In this document: in pieces, positions 20,601 through 32,385 of the stretch | How positions within the stretch are numbered: position 1 is the first letter of the stretch | Layout of the letters: each line of letters starts with the position of its first letter | NCBI RefSeq assembly: GCF_003086295.3 | Contig: NC_092039.1 | Coordinates: forward strand, 94,635,061 to 94,699,060 | Origin: Arachis hypogaea | Taxonomy: Eukaryota > Streptophyta > Magnoliopsida > Fabales > Fabaceae | Length of the DNA stretch: 64,000 nucleotides | Direction of reading: 5' to 3' | Program-made: the position numbers and the translations under genes | Notes under the pieces: model-generated | What the model saw: only the letters and a program-made list of their open reading frames with translations | Told to the model about the DNA's origin: nothing | The model's database searches: none

Positions 20601-23600
20601 AGTTATAGGCCATATAGGGTCAATGTAGACTTATACATTGTCACATGATGAATTGATAATGAAGTATAGTCTTTGCCTTATTATACTAGTATATAGTAAG
20701 TATAATTTTATATAATTATATAATAATATTTGCATATGATGTCAGCTACATGCATGTTTGATTAGGTTCCATGAACCATTCATAGCTTCCAAGCAAGACT
20801 TACATGTGCCATTATTATTGTCTTCAATCATAACATACATTTTGCTTTGTTAATCTCCGGTACTCAATCATTAATTAATAATTAATAAAAAGGACAGTAT
20901 TGAAACTATTTCAATAGTGACACACAGTGTCTTAGAATATTATCATGTTAAGATGTAATTAAACAAATGTCTCCTCTAAAAAAATTACTACATTGAATGG
21001 TCTTTTTCTTTCCTCTCTCCCCTTAATTTTTCTAATTAATTAAAAAAAACTCTCTGTATCCACTCATAATAGCTATAAATTTCAGAAATTGAAATATCAC
21101 CTAAACATTAGCGTCATACTTGACCATAATGTACATCCAAACATTTGAATATGTATAGTCTACAAATTTTATTAAAGTGACCGTTACTAGTAATTAAATG
21201 GAAATAGTAATGGCTCAATAATTTTGTACAGGTCCCAATTGTCTGAATTGATATATAGCAAGTAAAAAAAAGTTAAAAATGACCGGATATTAATTAACGA
21301 GGAATGTTATAGGAATTAGCAGAATTTATTATTTTTAGTTAGTAGTTAATCATTAATATTTACAAATATAGGTTAAAAATATATATTGTTAAATTATTAG
21401 ATTATAAAAATTAAATTAATAACTAAAATTAATAATAAAAATAATAAATTCTGTTAGTCCTCTAATTACAGCCTTGTAAGATGAATTTGTAGAAATTGAG
21501 AGAAAAGTGAATAATTAATATTTTGGATGTGTTGCGTGCAGAGAGATTATGCATGCGATGTGGAAGCCACAGAAGTTCAAGTACATATACTTGTTGGCTA
21601 CATTGTATGTTTTCACATTAACGATTCCTTCAGCTGCTGCTGTTTATTGGGCTTTTGGTGATGAGCTTCTTAACCATTCCAATGCTTTCTCTCTTCTCCC
21701 AAAGAATGCTTTTCGTGATTCAGCTGTTATTCTCATGCTTATTCACCAGGTGAACACAACTTTTTTATTCACTTAATTTAATAGTCTTTTTCTTAAATCC
21801 AAAGCATTAGTTCATGGCACGAGAAAATTGAATATCTAAGTGTTCAACATTTGACTAAAATAAGAAATATAAGCAACTTACCTATTAAATTATTGGCTCA
21901 GCTTCAGTTAGTTCTATATAGTAAATTTTCTACTTAATTAATATGTACATGACATAATTAATATATTTAGATTCACTTTCATCTTCATAAATCATAATAC
22001 ATTATTTTTTAAATTTAGCTAACATATATTTTATAAGTACATAATAAGCTTATCACTAGTAACAAATTTTAAATATTTTTATTTAATAAATATAAAATAA
22101 ATACGTTAAAAATTTAGGGATATGTTTAATTTGTGTTTTCATTTTTTTTATTTTTCATATTTTCTGTTTTCTGGATATTACAAAGGAAAAAATAAAAAGC
22201 TTAATTTTTTTATAATTTTAATAATTTTTTTATTTTGTAATTTTAATATGTGCTTTTAAAACACATAACATGATAAATAAACCTTTATTCTTTAAGATAA
22301 TTAGTAACCAAACTTGAAGTCATATTAACACTAGTAACTAACACTGAATACTTTATTTGCACCACAAGATAATATATAACTTGCATTGCTTGTCGCGTCG
22401 CGTAAACATTGATAGCAATAAATGTTGCTTTAAATGACTATATCAAGTTTAGTATTTGATTATCTTTTCAGTAAGCAGCATGTCAGAGCAGAGAGCACAA
22501 TAATTGAATAAATAGAATTATGGGTAATATGATATATGTTTCTCTTCTCATCAAGATACTTTGTATCCTAAAAATATTGGAGAAAAAAAAAAAAAAAAAC
22601 CAACGGGATATTCTGAATTGTGCTCCGATCCGAGGCCAATGCTTTAATTTAAAGTGTTTTCGTTATTTACTATGAAAACATCTTTAATTTATTTGATCAT
22701 CATACTATCTAACAGACTTATTCATAATCTTCAAATATTATGTTTGTTATGTACCTACAAAATGAAAAACTTTTTTTTTTAATTGTGTGTTTGTTTTTGT
22801 TAATTGATTTATTTATAATAATAATAATAACCATAATGCTCGATATATTGGTCAAATTTTTTTTACGCTGAATGATTTAGTGAATGAATCCATCCCCCCC
22901 CCCTCTCTTCTATACTCCGTATAAAAATACATATTTCTAATAAAAGTAACCACTAGCAAAATGAGTTGCCTACTTAAAGTCAAATGCTAAGAAGAAAACT
23001 TATAAGGAATGATTGATTTGTGTTTTTATTTTAGATTATGTTATTTGTACACTAAAATTAATTATTAAAGTCAGTTATCAGTATAAAATATATATTAAAA
23101 TATAAATATATATTAAAAATAAATTAAATTACACATGTATTTATATATAAATATATTGATAATTGATTTTAGTAAATAATTTTGATGTATAAATAATATT
23201 TTTATTTTATTTTTTATTTTTAATAATAAAAAATTTTATGAGAAGAAAGCTAAAATAGAAAATAATATAAGAGCAAATAGACTTAATCAAAAACACATTG
23301 CTCTTAATTATGGTAACAAGTAGGAATAATTTTATATTATGTAGCTAATAAAAGTTTATATTATTTATTGGTGGCAGTTCATAACATTTGGATTTGCATG
23401 TACTCCATTGTACTTTGTGTGGGAGAAAGTAATTGGGATGCATGACACAAAGAGCATTTGTATGAGAGCACTAGCAAGGTTACCGGTGGTGATACCAATA
23501 TGGTTCTTAGCCATAATATTCCCTTTCTTTGGTCCCATCAACTCTGCTGTTGGTGCTCTTCTTGTTAGCTTCACTGTCTACATTATCCCTTCCTTGGCTC

Positions 23601-25154
23601 ATATGCTCACTTATAGAAAATCCTCTGCCAGACAGGTAATTCTTTTTTCCTTTATAATTAACCTCTCAATTTTTATTATTAAATATGCTACGTGTAAATA
23701 AAAAATCAACTATTTAATTAACTGTTGTTATAAAATATATATTAAAATACAAAATATATATTAAAAATAAATTAATTAATATATGTATTTATCTGAATGA
23801 AAAGGAGGGTATGCATGTCATTTTAGATTCCTTGCAAACCCCATTTGCTCCCAATCCCATATCCCACCACTATTAGATCAAAGTGGCCACCAGCATATAC
23901 ATACACATCTCAAGAGTGAAAAGAAATAAAGAGAGTGTGTCTGAAGGAAATGTACAAAAGCATTTAAGACTTGAATTTGGAAACATCGGTAACAGATCAG
24001 TGAAAGGATTGGTGGAATGTCATTTTCACTTGGTTATTTGCCACAGCCACTGCAATAATTCAAGTTAGGAAATAGTGCAACTTTGGAACAAAATCCGACA
24101 ACATATAAACATGAAGATATTATTGTGTACCGTATTGTTTAATCTTCTATTACATATTTTTATGTATACTATATTTGGCATCATTGTTTTTCTTCATTTT
24201 TGGAATTTTCATGAGCATGATTTTAACTCTATCTGTATTAATCATAATCTTTTGCAGTTGAAACAACTATATTTTGAGTAATACATTGATAGCTAGTGTT
24301 TTAGTCATTGGGGCAGGGCAGATCTATGTTCATGTTATTGGGAATAATGAATATATTAGTGAATTTAGATTAATTTGGTAGTTAGATCACTAGTTTGCTG
24401 AAATAAGTGTTAGGAGGTTCGAATTATGCCGTATGCATGTAGTAATTTATTGGCCAGCAATAACTTCTTAATAAATGGAATTTCGATCCGCAACATTTTT
24501 ATTATTAATCTGTTGAGCTGAAAAATACTATATAAAAAAATATATGCACAACTAATTAAGTTTATAATAATTTTTTATATTTTCATCTAATTATATATTG
24601 ATATATTAGTCATTATAGTAAACGTTTTCACCTTGCTCTATTTATGTAAAATTCATCGATTATTAGTCAGCAGAGACGGATGCATGTATCTTGTGTGGTG
24701 GTAAATCCTCTTAAAATTACACAATAATGATATTTATTATTTTTTAGTATATTATTAAATTTGACTCTATTATATAATTATAAAATTTTTTGTCATGTTA
24801 TATATGTTTTGCATTCACTATCAATTTTTTGGAGTTGTCACTAATATTAAGTGTCAAGTGGCCTCTTCACTCCTAAGTTATCTTATATATTAACTCAATT
24901 ATTTACGTTTGCAGAATGCTGCAGAGAAGCCTCCTTTCTTCATGCCAAGCTGGACAGCAATGTATGTGATCAATGCATTTGTTGTGGTGTGGGTTTTGGT
25001 GGTTGGGTTTGGATTCGGAGGATGGGCCAGCATGACCAATTTCATCAAGCAAATTGACACGTTTGGGCTTTTCGCAAAGTGCTATCAGTGCAAGCCCCCG
25101 GTGGTCGCCGCCGCACCTCCGCCTCATTCTCATCCTCCTAGTCTTCATCATTGA
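17655..25154 (+). CDS. LAX: AUX1/LAX-family auxin influx carrier, 8 coding exons, intact
   Basis: Encodes a plasma-membrane proton/auxin symporter of the amino-acid/auxin permease family, which imports indole-3-acetic acid. Exons: 17655-17825, 18918-19103, 19812-19924, 20051-20234, 20338-20435, 21542-21749, 23378-23635 and 24915-25154. All introns are GT-AG, phases join exactly, and the sum is 1458 bases, or 485 residues plus TGA, the usual family length. The start is the first of two adjacent ATGs; the short acidic N-terminus leads into FLWHGGSVWDAWFSCASNQ (about residues 39-57). Signature blocks follow: VLLTLPYSFSQLGM, FNCTFLLFGSVIQLIACAS, RTWTYIFGACCATTVFIPSF, LYFTGATNILYTFGGHAVTV, EIMHAMWKPQKFKYIYLLAT, ARLPVVIPIWFLAIIFPFFG, and a C-terminal FGLFAKCYQCKPP followed by a proline/histidine-rich tail. 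About ten to eleven hydrophobic segments are apparent. SVWDAWF and the tail point to the AUX1-like rather than LAX2-like branch, but the exact orthologue is not decided. No disruption was seen. Confidence 0.97.
18326..18769. mobile_element. MITE-like insertion in LAX intron 1
   Basis: The left end gagttaatatt... and the right end ...agtattaactc are inverted repeats. A second paired block (ctgaatttat... / ...ataaattcag) lies further in. Flanking taagaa occurs on both sides (18320-18325 and 18773-18778). No coding capacity. The class is not determined. Confidence 0.55.
21311..21470. mobile_element. MITE-like inverted repeat in LAX intron 5
   Basis: aggaattagcagaatttatt at 21311 is matched on the other strand by attagaggactaacagaatttatt from 21470 inward. 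The middle is AT-rich. No ORF. Confidence 0.55.
23041..23198. mobile_element. MITE in LAX intron 6
   Basis: The ends ttatttgtacactaaaatta and (reverse strand) attatttatacatcaaaatt are inverted repeats, and a second pair (gtcagttatcagta / gataattgatttt) follows inside. The middle carries the tataaaatatatattaaaat block typical of one abundant legume MITE. A truncated relative lies in intron 7. Confidence 0.7.
23693..23793. mobile_element. Truncated copy of the same MITE family in LAX intron 7
   Basis: The sequence from acgtgtaaataaaaaatcaa through ataaaatatatattaaaata to atatgtatttat parallels 23046-23150 in the intron 6 MITE. The right terminal repeat is missing. Confidence 0.6.
23794..24914. 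other. Remainder of LAX intron 7
   Basis: No gene is supported. Short ORFs (61 and 68 codons) have no recognisable content and lie wholly in the intron. Confidence 0.6.
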
Positions 25155-26369
25155 GTACAACTTACCTATACATAGTAGACTTCAAAAAGAAACTACTACC
25201 TTTTTTTTTCTTTTTCCTTAGTCTTAATATTTTATAGGTTAAAATTTATATAAAGTTGTTTTAACGTGAAGTTATTAATTAAGAATTGTTAGATGATAAT
25301 TTAGTCAAATCTATCAAATCATCTAATAATTTTTAATTATTAACTTCACATAAAGTATCTTTACTTTACGTAAGTTTTACTTATTTTGTATCATACATGG
25401 AGGGATATAGTAGTAATGCTCCCCCTTCTTTTGATGTGTGCTGGATGTGTTTTGCTATATAGTTTTTTTCCCCTCTCCTTTTAAGATTAGTTGATTAAAA
25501 GTAGTGTTTCCAATGGCTATTATGATTTCTAAAATGAATAGGAAAATTAACTAAATTAAATTACATGTGATTTGCCATGTTATTCTTTTTTGGGTCCACT
25601 TTATATTTTGGATGGGAGATCAGATTCTGCAAAGATTTTGTATGCCATTTTCTTTTCTGTGCTTCCTTCGTAGACTACAATCTCATTATTATTTTGCACG
25701 TTCCCAATATATGCCAATTTGCAGAGGCATAAGGCAAGGATGAGTTTCTACTCTTAAAAAGGTTGTGTATGGGACTGAAATTTGTTTACCATTTCTAGTT
25801 TATAGATTCCTTAGTCTTAATTGATAGTGAGGGGAATGGAGCATATGAACACATGGGTTGCATATGGGTTTTTTTCTACCCTTCATGTGTCACTCTTAAG
25901 TGATATATATAACTTCATGTTCATAATACTCATTCATGATTCATGAATCTCTCATCTACATTATCAATTATTTTAAACATTCATATGTTGAAGTCACCGA
26001 ATTTGTCTATTTTGTCTTATTTTAAAATGTAAGATAGCATAGAGATTTGATTAGTGCACCTGGTTCACTTTTAATGCAAGTTAAGTAAGTGTGTATATAA
26101 TAAGAATATAGTAGTGAGTTGGTTGCTTGACATGTGTAGCTGTATAAATTTGACAAGAGGTACATTTCATTGAGTGACACGTGGCACTAGATTAATAAGT
26201 CCTATTTTTTTAATAAACAATGGTGGAGTAGCGTAGCAAAGCATTCTCCTCTGAACTTTAAATTTGAAACATCTCTATATAAGGGTGCCCAAGCCAGTCG
26301 CATATCATTTTTTTGTTACACCTGATTGTATTTGAGAGGAGAAAGGTTATCTTCTAAAAATTAGTGTAG
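25155..26369. other. LAX 3' UTR and downstream intergenic DNA
   Basis: After the TGA at 25152-25154 comes a T-rich 3' UTR with no single clear AATAAA signal. A MITE lies at 25239-25380. Further on is AT-rich DNA without an ORF. A tatataagggt at about 26276 could be the TATA box of the dead gene at 26442. Confidence 0.5.
25239..25380. mobile_element. MITE/long hairpin just after the LAX coding region
   Basis: The left arm (25239-25297, ending gaattgttagatgat) and right arm (25318-25380, starting atcatctaataatt) are imperfect inverted repeats around a ~20-base loop. The ends read ttaaaatttatataaag and, on the other strand, gtaaaacttacgtaaag. It probably lies in the 3' UTR or just beyond it, so it could be transcribed as a hairpin. 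Confidence 0.65.
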
Positions 26370-26431
26370 TACTCTCACCTGATTGTTTAGCTTTGGATAC
26401 TACTCTCACCTGATTGTTTAGCTTTGGATAC
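26370..26431. repeat. Perfect 31-bp tandem duplication
   Basis: The unit begins tactctcacctgattg and ends agctttggatac. Copies are 26370-26400 and 26401-26431 with no difference, so the duplication is recent. It lies just upstream of the RPA-like ATG. Confidence 0.95.
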
Positions 26432-26441
26432 CTGTATAAGA

Positions 26442-26590
26442 ATGAGTGAGGTTTATGATATGTTAATGGATATTAATTCAAGGAAACTTGCATGAAATTT
26501 GGAGATTTATGTTGTCCGTTTACGAGAACTTCTACACAAGTTCAATGATAAAGAAATTAATGGCATATAGATAGTTCTTCAACATATTAA
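26442..26590 (+). pseudogene. First exon of a replication-protein-A-like gene, broken
   Basis: From ATG 26442 the frame reads MSEVYDMLMDINSRKLA*NL, then EIYVVRLRELLHKFNDKEIN and IVLQHIK, ending at a donor aag/gtaagt. The pattern (a Y/F-D-L..DINP.K..W.L..RV.R.W.. block) is the first OB-fold of plant RPA70-like proteins, many of which are dispersed in legume genomes, some with Helitrons. A TGA stands where tryptophan is expected, and a TAG follows later. No further exon was recognised. It could be a gene relic or a Helitron-borne fragment. Confidence 0.5.
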
Positions 26591-27865
26591 GGTAAGTTTA
26601 TTTTAGTTACTTTATTTTATTTAATTTTTGGCTATTTTAAACTTAGCTTTCTAAATATGATGTTTTGGCTAGATTTTCCCTTCTTGAGTGTTCATGATTT
26701 GAACCTTTTTTATAATAATAATAAAAAAACTACAAATGTCATATGTCAAGTAGTTAGAAAACTTTATATCCTGGTGATGTTCTTTATTTTTTTGTTTTTT
26801 TATGATATCTTTTAATTTGATAAATCAATGACTAATTTATTACAGATCACAAGTTTATTTAAGAGTTTATTGTTGATTAATAAATTATTACATGTATAAA
26901 ATGATGTTCGAATATCTAATACTACTTATTTAAACAGATTAATAAACTAACTATTAAATTAATTTATAATTTAGTGGTGATGTTTCTTATTATAAGAAAA
27001 TTGACTAATCTAATTGAGTCTAACTAAAGTTTCCCAAAATTCTTGGTTTAAAGGACTTGTATATTTATTATTGTGCCAAATCTTATGTTAATTGAAAAAT
27101 GAAAAATTTTGTCATTCCCGTTATAAATTAAAACCTTGTCTCAACGAATGCTAATCGAATGCTAATGCGTTTTAGAAAAAAAAAAAAAAAGCACAATACT
27201 TTATGAAAATTAAATTATTGTTAAAGATAAAAAAAGATAAAAAATAAAATATATTAAATTCTAAATTACAAATATTAAATTCTAAATTTAAATTATTGAT
27301 ATAAAAAATAATAAATAAAAAACTAAAATTTGTTTAATTAATAATAAATGTAACACTTTTTATTTAAAAAGGAACATTTAAGGATAAATTATTTTTGAAA
27401 ATTATTTTTGATTCTTATTTGAAACTAAATTAAATTTGTGCTTAACCTCTTTTCTTAATTGGTTGACCAAAGAATTGGCGATTAGTTAATTAAGGAGAAA
27501 TTGGATTGTCAAGAAATTGATATTCAAATATATATGATTTTATCGTGATTGATCTCTGCATGCCTCAAATAAATAAACACAAGGATTATTTTTCTAGAGA
27601 GTGAACATCTCTAAAACTTTAACATTCTCGTTATTATTGTTTTCACTCACAGTTTATTATTTACTTTGCCTCTATTTACACGTTTGAATTCCTCACTATT
27701 CTATTTTTTATTTGTCTAATTAGAAGTATTCATCAATTAATCATTGTTGTTCAGTCCATTAATCATCGTGGGAACGATGATAACTAATGTGTGAGCATCT
27801 TTTCTATCTTTTCTTAGTGAATTTGCACCTAAATTGTTGAGTTTAATAAAGAATTAATTATCTTT
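26591..27865. other. AT-rich DNA, possible relic of an older LTR element
   Basis: No ORF. The segment around 27740-27800 (ttaatcatcgtgggaacgat) resembles the U5 'cgtgggaacgat' block seen in some plant LTRs, so 27460-27850 may be a decayed LTR. This is weakly supported. Confidence 0.3.
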
Positions 27866-28363
27866 TAACCAATAGTTGTGCCGTGACAGATAATTAGTCG
27901 TGCCGTGACAGAGCATTTGGACCTTTTTCACTGAGAGGATGGGATGTAGCCATTGACAACGGTGATGCCCTACATACAACTTGCCATGGAAAGGAATAAA
28001 AAGGATTGAAGGAAGACAGTAAGAAAGCAGAGATCCAACAGGGACAAGCATCTCCACATACTTATCTGAAACTCCCACCATTGAATTACATGAGTAACTC
28101 TATCTTTATTTTCCGTTTTATTTATTTAATATTCGAAAACTCCATAACATTTATTATCAGCCTAACTGAGATTTACAAGATGACCATTGTTTGCTTCATA
28201 CCAACAATCTCCGTGGGATCGACCCTTACTCACGTAAGGTATTACTTGGAGGACCCAGTGCACTTGCTGGTTAGTTGTGCGGAGTTGTGACTAAGTGTGA
28301 TTCACGTTGAGAGCGCTACCAAGTTTTTGGCGCCATTGTTGATGATCACAATTTCGTGCACCA
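27866..28363 (+). repeat. G1 5' LTR, only the last ~500 bp
   Basis: Matches the end of the 3' LTR (about 36875-37356). The first ~1.1 kb is missing. At the break a short word gtgccgtgacaga occurs twice (27878 and 27900 regions), suggesting a rearrangement. The U5 block ggatcgacccttactcacgt is shared by all gypsy LTRs in the window. Confidence 0.85.
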
Positions 28364-28369
28364 AGTTTT

Positions 28370-28387
28370 TGGCGCCGTTGCCGGGGA
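28370..28387 (+). promoter_or_regulatory. G1 primer binding site, tRNA-Asp type
   Basis: tggcgccgttgccgggga is complementary to the 3' end of plant tRNA-Asp, the primer used by Athila-type elements. It begins six bases after the LTR. Confidence 0.85.
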
Positions 28388-30168
28388 TTGTTCGAGTTTG
28401 GACAACTGACGGTTCATCTTGTTGCTCAGATTAGGTAATTTTTTTTTGTTTATTTTTCAAAAATTTTAAGAATTTTTAAGAATGAATTCTAGTGTTTCAT
28501 GAAGCATGTTGAAGCTTGGCTGACTGTAAAGCCTTGTCTAACTCAATTGGATTGAGGCTTCCACTTGTCAACATAAAAGGGTATGTATATAGAGTTGGAT
28601 GAAGTATCATCTGTTGCATGCCTGATTTATATCCTAAAGCTGGCTGGCTATTAAGCCATGCCCAACCCTTGGATTGGAGCTTTAGGCTAACATTGAAAGA
28701 TTCCTGGAATTCTTATTAAAAATTTTGAATTTCTTATTTTATTTTTCGTATATGTTTTTCGAAAAATTAAAAGAAAATACAAAAAATCATAAAATCATAA
28801 AAACCAAAAATATTTTGTGTTTCTTGTTTGAGTCTTGAGTCAATTTTTAAGTTTGGTGTCAATTGCATGTTCATCTTTTTCTTGCATTTTTCGAAAATTC
28901 ATGCATGGTGTTCTTCATGATCTTCAAGTTGTTCTTAGTAAGTCTTCTTGTTTGATCTTGATGTTTTCTTGTTTTGTCTTTTATTATTTTTCATGTGCAT
29001 TTTTGCATTCATAATGTCTAAGCATTAAAGATTTCTAAGTTTGGTGTCTTGCATATTTTATTTGCATAAAAAATTTTTCAAAAATATGTTCTTGATGTTC
29101 ATCATGATCTTCAAAGTGTTCTTGGTGTTCATCTTGACATTCATAGTGTTCTTGCATGCATCATGTGTTTTGATCCAAAATTTTCATGTTTTGGGTCATT
29201 TTTGTGTTTTTCTCTCTCATCATTAAAAATTCAAAAATAAAAAAATTATCTTTTCCTTTTTTTCTCATAAATTTCGAAAATTTGAGTTGACTTAGTCAAA
29301 ATTTTTTTAAAATAAGTTGTTTCTTATGAGTCAAGTCAAATTTTAAATTTTAAAAATCTTATCTTTGCAAAAACTTTTTCAAAAATCAAATCTTTTTTAT
29401 TTTTTATTTATTTTCGAAAATTTTAAAAAATATTTTTCAAAAATCTTTTTCTTAATATTATTTCATGATTTTTGAAAATTACACTAACAATTAATGTGAT
29501 TGATTAAAAAATTTGAAGTTTGTTACTTTCTTGTTAAGAAAGGTTCAATCTTTAAATTCTAGAATCATATCTTTTAGTTTCTTGTTAGTCAAGTAATTAA
29601 TTTGAATTTTAAAAATTAAATCTATCTTATCTTATCTTTTATATCATATCTTTTTCAAAATTTTATCTTTTTCAAAAATTTGATTTTAAAATATCTTTTC
29701 TAACATTCTTATCTTCTTATCTTTTCAAATTTGATTTTCAAATCTTTTTCAACTAACTATTTGACTTTTTGTTTGTTTCTTATCTTTTTCAAAATCACCT
29801 AATAACTTTTCTCTCTCTAATTTTCGAAAATACTTCCCTCTTTTTCAAAAAAAAAAATTTCTTTTTTTATTTAATTAATTATTTTAAATTTTAATTTTAA
29901 TTTCATTTTTATCTTTATTTTCGAAAATCATTTAACTACTTTTCAAAATTTAATTTCGAAAATTTCTCCCTCTCTCATCTTTTTCTATTTATTTATTCAT
30001 TTACTAACACCTCTCTTCACCCCTCTTCATCTCAAATCACTGCCCCTATCCTTACCCTTGTGTTTGGATTTTCTTTTCTTTATTCCCTTCTTCTTCTACT
30101 AATAATAAGGAACCTCTTTACTGTGACATAGAGGATTCTTCTTCTTTTTCTGTTCTCTTCTCTTTCAT
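28388..30168 (+). other. G1 untranslated leader, pyrimidine-rich
   Basis: About 1.8 kb between PBS and gag. It is T-rich, with many TTTTCGAAAA-type palindromes (near 28757, 28888, 29272, 29411, 29821, 29920, 29950) and two TAAGTTTGGTGT words (28847 and 29036). Small ORFs within it (e.g. 29041-29226) have no recognisable content. Confidence 0.7.
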
Positions 30169-31602
30169 ATGAGCAGGAACAAGGAAAAAGGCATTCTTGT
30201 TGAAGCTGATCCAGAACCTGAAACGTCTCTGAAGAGGAAACTAAGAGAAGCTAAATTACAACAATCCAGATACAATCTTGCTGAAATTTTCGAACAAGAA
30301 AAGGAGATGGCAGCCGAACCTAACAACAATAATGCAAGAAGGATGCTTGGTGATTATACCACACCTACGTCCAAGTTTGATGGAAGAAGCATCTCAATTC
30401 CTACCATAGGAGCAAATAATTTTGAGCTGAAACCTCAATTAGTTGCTCTAATGCAACAGAACTACAAGTTCCATGGACTTCCATCAGAAGATCCTTACCA
30501 ATTTTTAACTGAGTTCTTGCAGATCTGTGAGACTGTTAAGACTAATGGAGTAGATCCTGAAGTCTACAGGCTCATGCTTTTTCCTTTTGCTGTAAGAGAC
30601 AGAGCTAGAACATGGCTGGACTCTCAACCTAAAGATAGCCTGGACTCCTGGGATAAGCTGGTCACGGCCTTCTTGGCTAAGTTCTTTCCTCCTCAAAAGC
30701 TGAGCAAGCTTAGGGTGGATGTTCAGACCTTCAAACAAAAAGATGGTGAATCCCTCTATGAAGCTTGGGAAAGATACAAACAGATGACCAAAAGATGTCC
30801 TTTTGACATGTTTTCAGAATGGACCATGATAGATATATTCTATTATGGTCTATCTGAGTTCTCTAAGATGTCGTTGGACCATTCTGCAGGTGGATCCATT
30901 CACCTAAAGAAAACGCCTGCAGAAACTCAAGAACTTATTGACATGGTTGCAAATAACCAGTTCATGTACACTTCTGAGAGGAATTTCATGAATAATGGGA
31001 CGCCTCAAAGGAAGGGAGTTCTTGAAATTGATGCTCTGAATGCCATATTGGCTCAGAACAAAATGTTGACTCATCAAGTCAACATGATTTCTCAAAGTCT
31101 GAATGGATGGCAAAATGCATCCAACAACACTAAAGAGGCATCTTCTGAAGAAGAAGCTTATGATCCTGAAAACCCTGTAATGGCAGAGGTAAATTATATG
31201 GGTGAACCTTATGGAAACACCTATAATTCATCATGGAGAAATCATCCAAATTTTTCATGGAAGGATCAACAAAAGCCTCAACAAGGCTTTAATAATGGTG
31301 GAAGAAATAGGCTCAGCAATATCAAGCCTTATCCATCATCTTCTCAGCAACAGACAGAGAATTATGAACAGAATACCTCTAACTTAGCAAATTTAGTCTC
31401 TGATCTGTCTAAGGCCACTTTAAGTTTCATGAATGAAACAAGGTCCTCCATCAGAAATCTGGAGGCACAAGTGGGCCAGCTGAGTAAGAAAATCACTGAA
31501 GCCTCTCCTAGTACTCTCCCAAGCAATACTGAAGAAAATCTAGAAAGAGAGTGCAAGGCCATTGATATAATCAATATGGCCGAACCTAGAGGAAGGAGAT
31601 GA
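30169..31602 (+). pseudogene. G1 gag
   Basis: A 477-codon frame starting at the conserved ATGAGCAGGAACAAGG. It contains the retrotransposon gag (capsid) domain: AVRDRARTWLDSQPKDSLDS, WDKLVTAFLAKFFPPQKLSK, GESLYEAWERYKQM and MSLDHSAGGSIHLKKTP, then the Athila-type signature YNSSWRNHPNFSWKDQQ. No CCHC zinc knuckle is present. A small indel near 31580 shifts the frame, cutting it off from the protease that continues at 31604. In G2 and G4 the same region is one frame, so the ancestral product was a gag-protease of about 770 residues. The protein would coat and package the element RNA. Confidence 0.9.
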
Positions 31603-31603
31603 C

Positions 31604-32275
31604 GTGAATCCTAATGAGAAAGACCTCATGGGACGTCTCTCAAGCAAGAAGGAGTTCCCTATTGAGAACCCACAGGAATTTGAGGCCCATATAGAGACCA
31701 TAGAGATTCCATTAAACCTCCTTCTGCCATTCATGAGCTCTGAAGACTATTCTTCCTCTGAAGAGGATGAAGATGTAACTGGAGAGCAAGTTGCTCAATA
31801 TCTAGGAGCTATCATGAAACTGAATGCCAAGTTATTTGGTAATGAGACTTGGGAAGGTGAACCTTCCTTGCTCATTAGTGAACTAGATACCTGGATTCAG
31901 CAAACTTTACCTCAAAAGAGACAAGATCCTGGAAAATTTGTAATACCCTGTACCATAGGCACCATGACCTTTGAGAAAGCTCTGTGTGACCTAGGGTCAG
32001 ACATAAATCTTATGCCACTCTCTGTAATAGAGAAGCTGGGGATCATTGAGGTACAGCCTGCCTTATTCTCATTACAAATGGCAGACAAGTCAGTAAGACA
32101 AGCTTATGGATTGGTAGAGGACGTGTTGGTAAAGGTTGAAGGCCTTTACATCCCTACTGATTTCATAATCTTAGACACTAGGAAGGAGGAGGATGAATGC
32201 ATCATCCTTGGAAGACCTTTCCTAGCCACAGCAGGAGCTGTGATAGATATTAACAGAGGAGCATTAGTCCTTTAA
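31604..32275 (+). pseudogene. G1 retroviral-type aspartic protease region
   Basis: Continues gag in a shifted frame: acidic linker SSEDYSSSEEDEDVTGEQV, then FVIPCTIGTMTFEKALCDLG with the catalytic aspartate in DLGSDINLMP, and the flap/C-terminal block IILGRPFLATAGAVID. It ends at a TAA at 32273 where G2 and G4 have a glutamine codon. It would process gag. Continuation past the stop gives the PNSKFGV repeats. Confidence 0.88.
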
Positions 32276-32385
32276 TTGAATGAGAACTACCTTGTGTTTA
32301 AGGCTCAAGGATCTTCTTCTTTAACAATGGAGAGGAAGCATGAAAAGCTTCTCTCAGTACAGAGTCAAACAAAGCCACCACAATC

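Noticed and set aside
24075..24281. Possible small gene inside LAX intron 7 (also 23883-24068)
   Set aside because: Hydrophobic AT-driven ORFs without recognisable motifs or splice logic; best explained as intron sequence.
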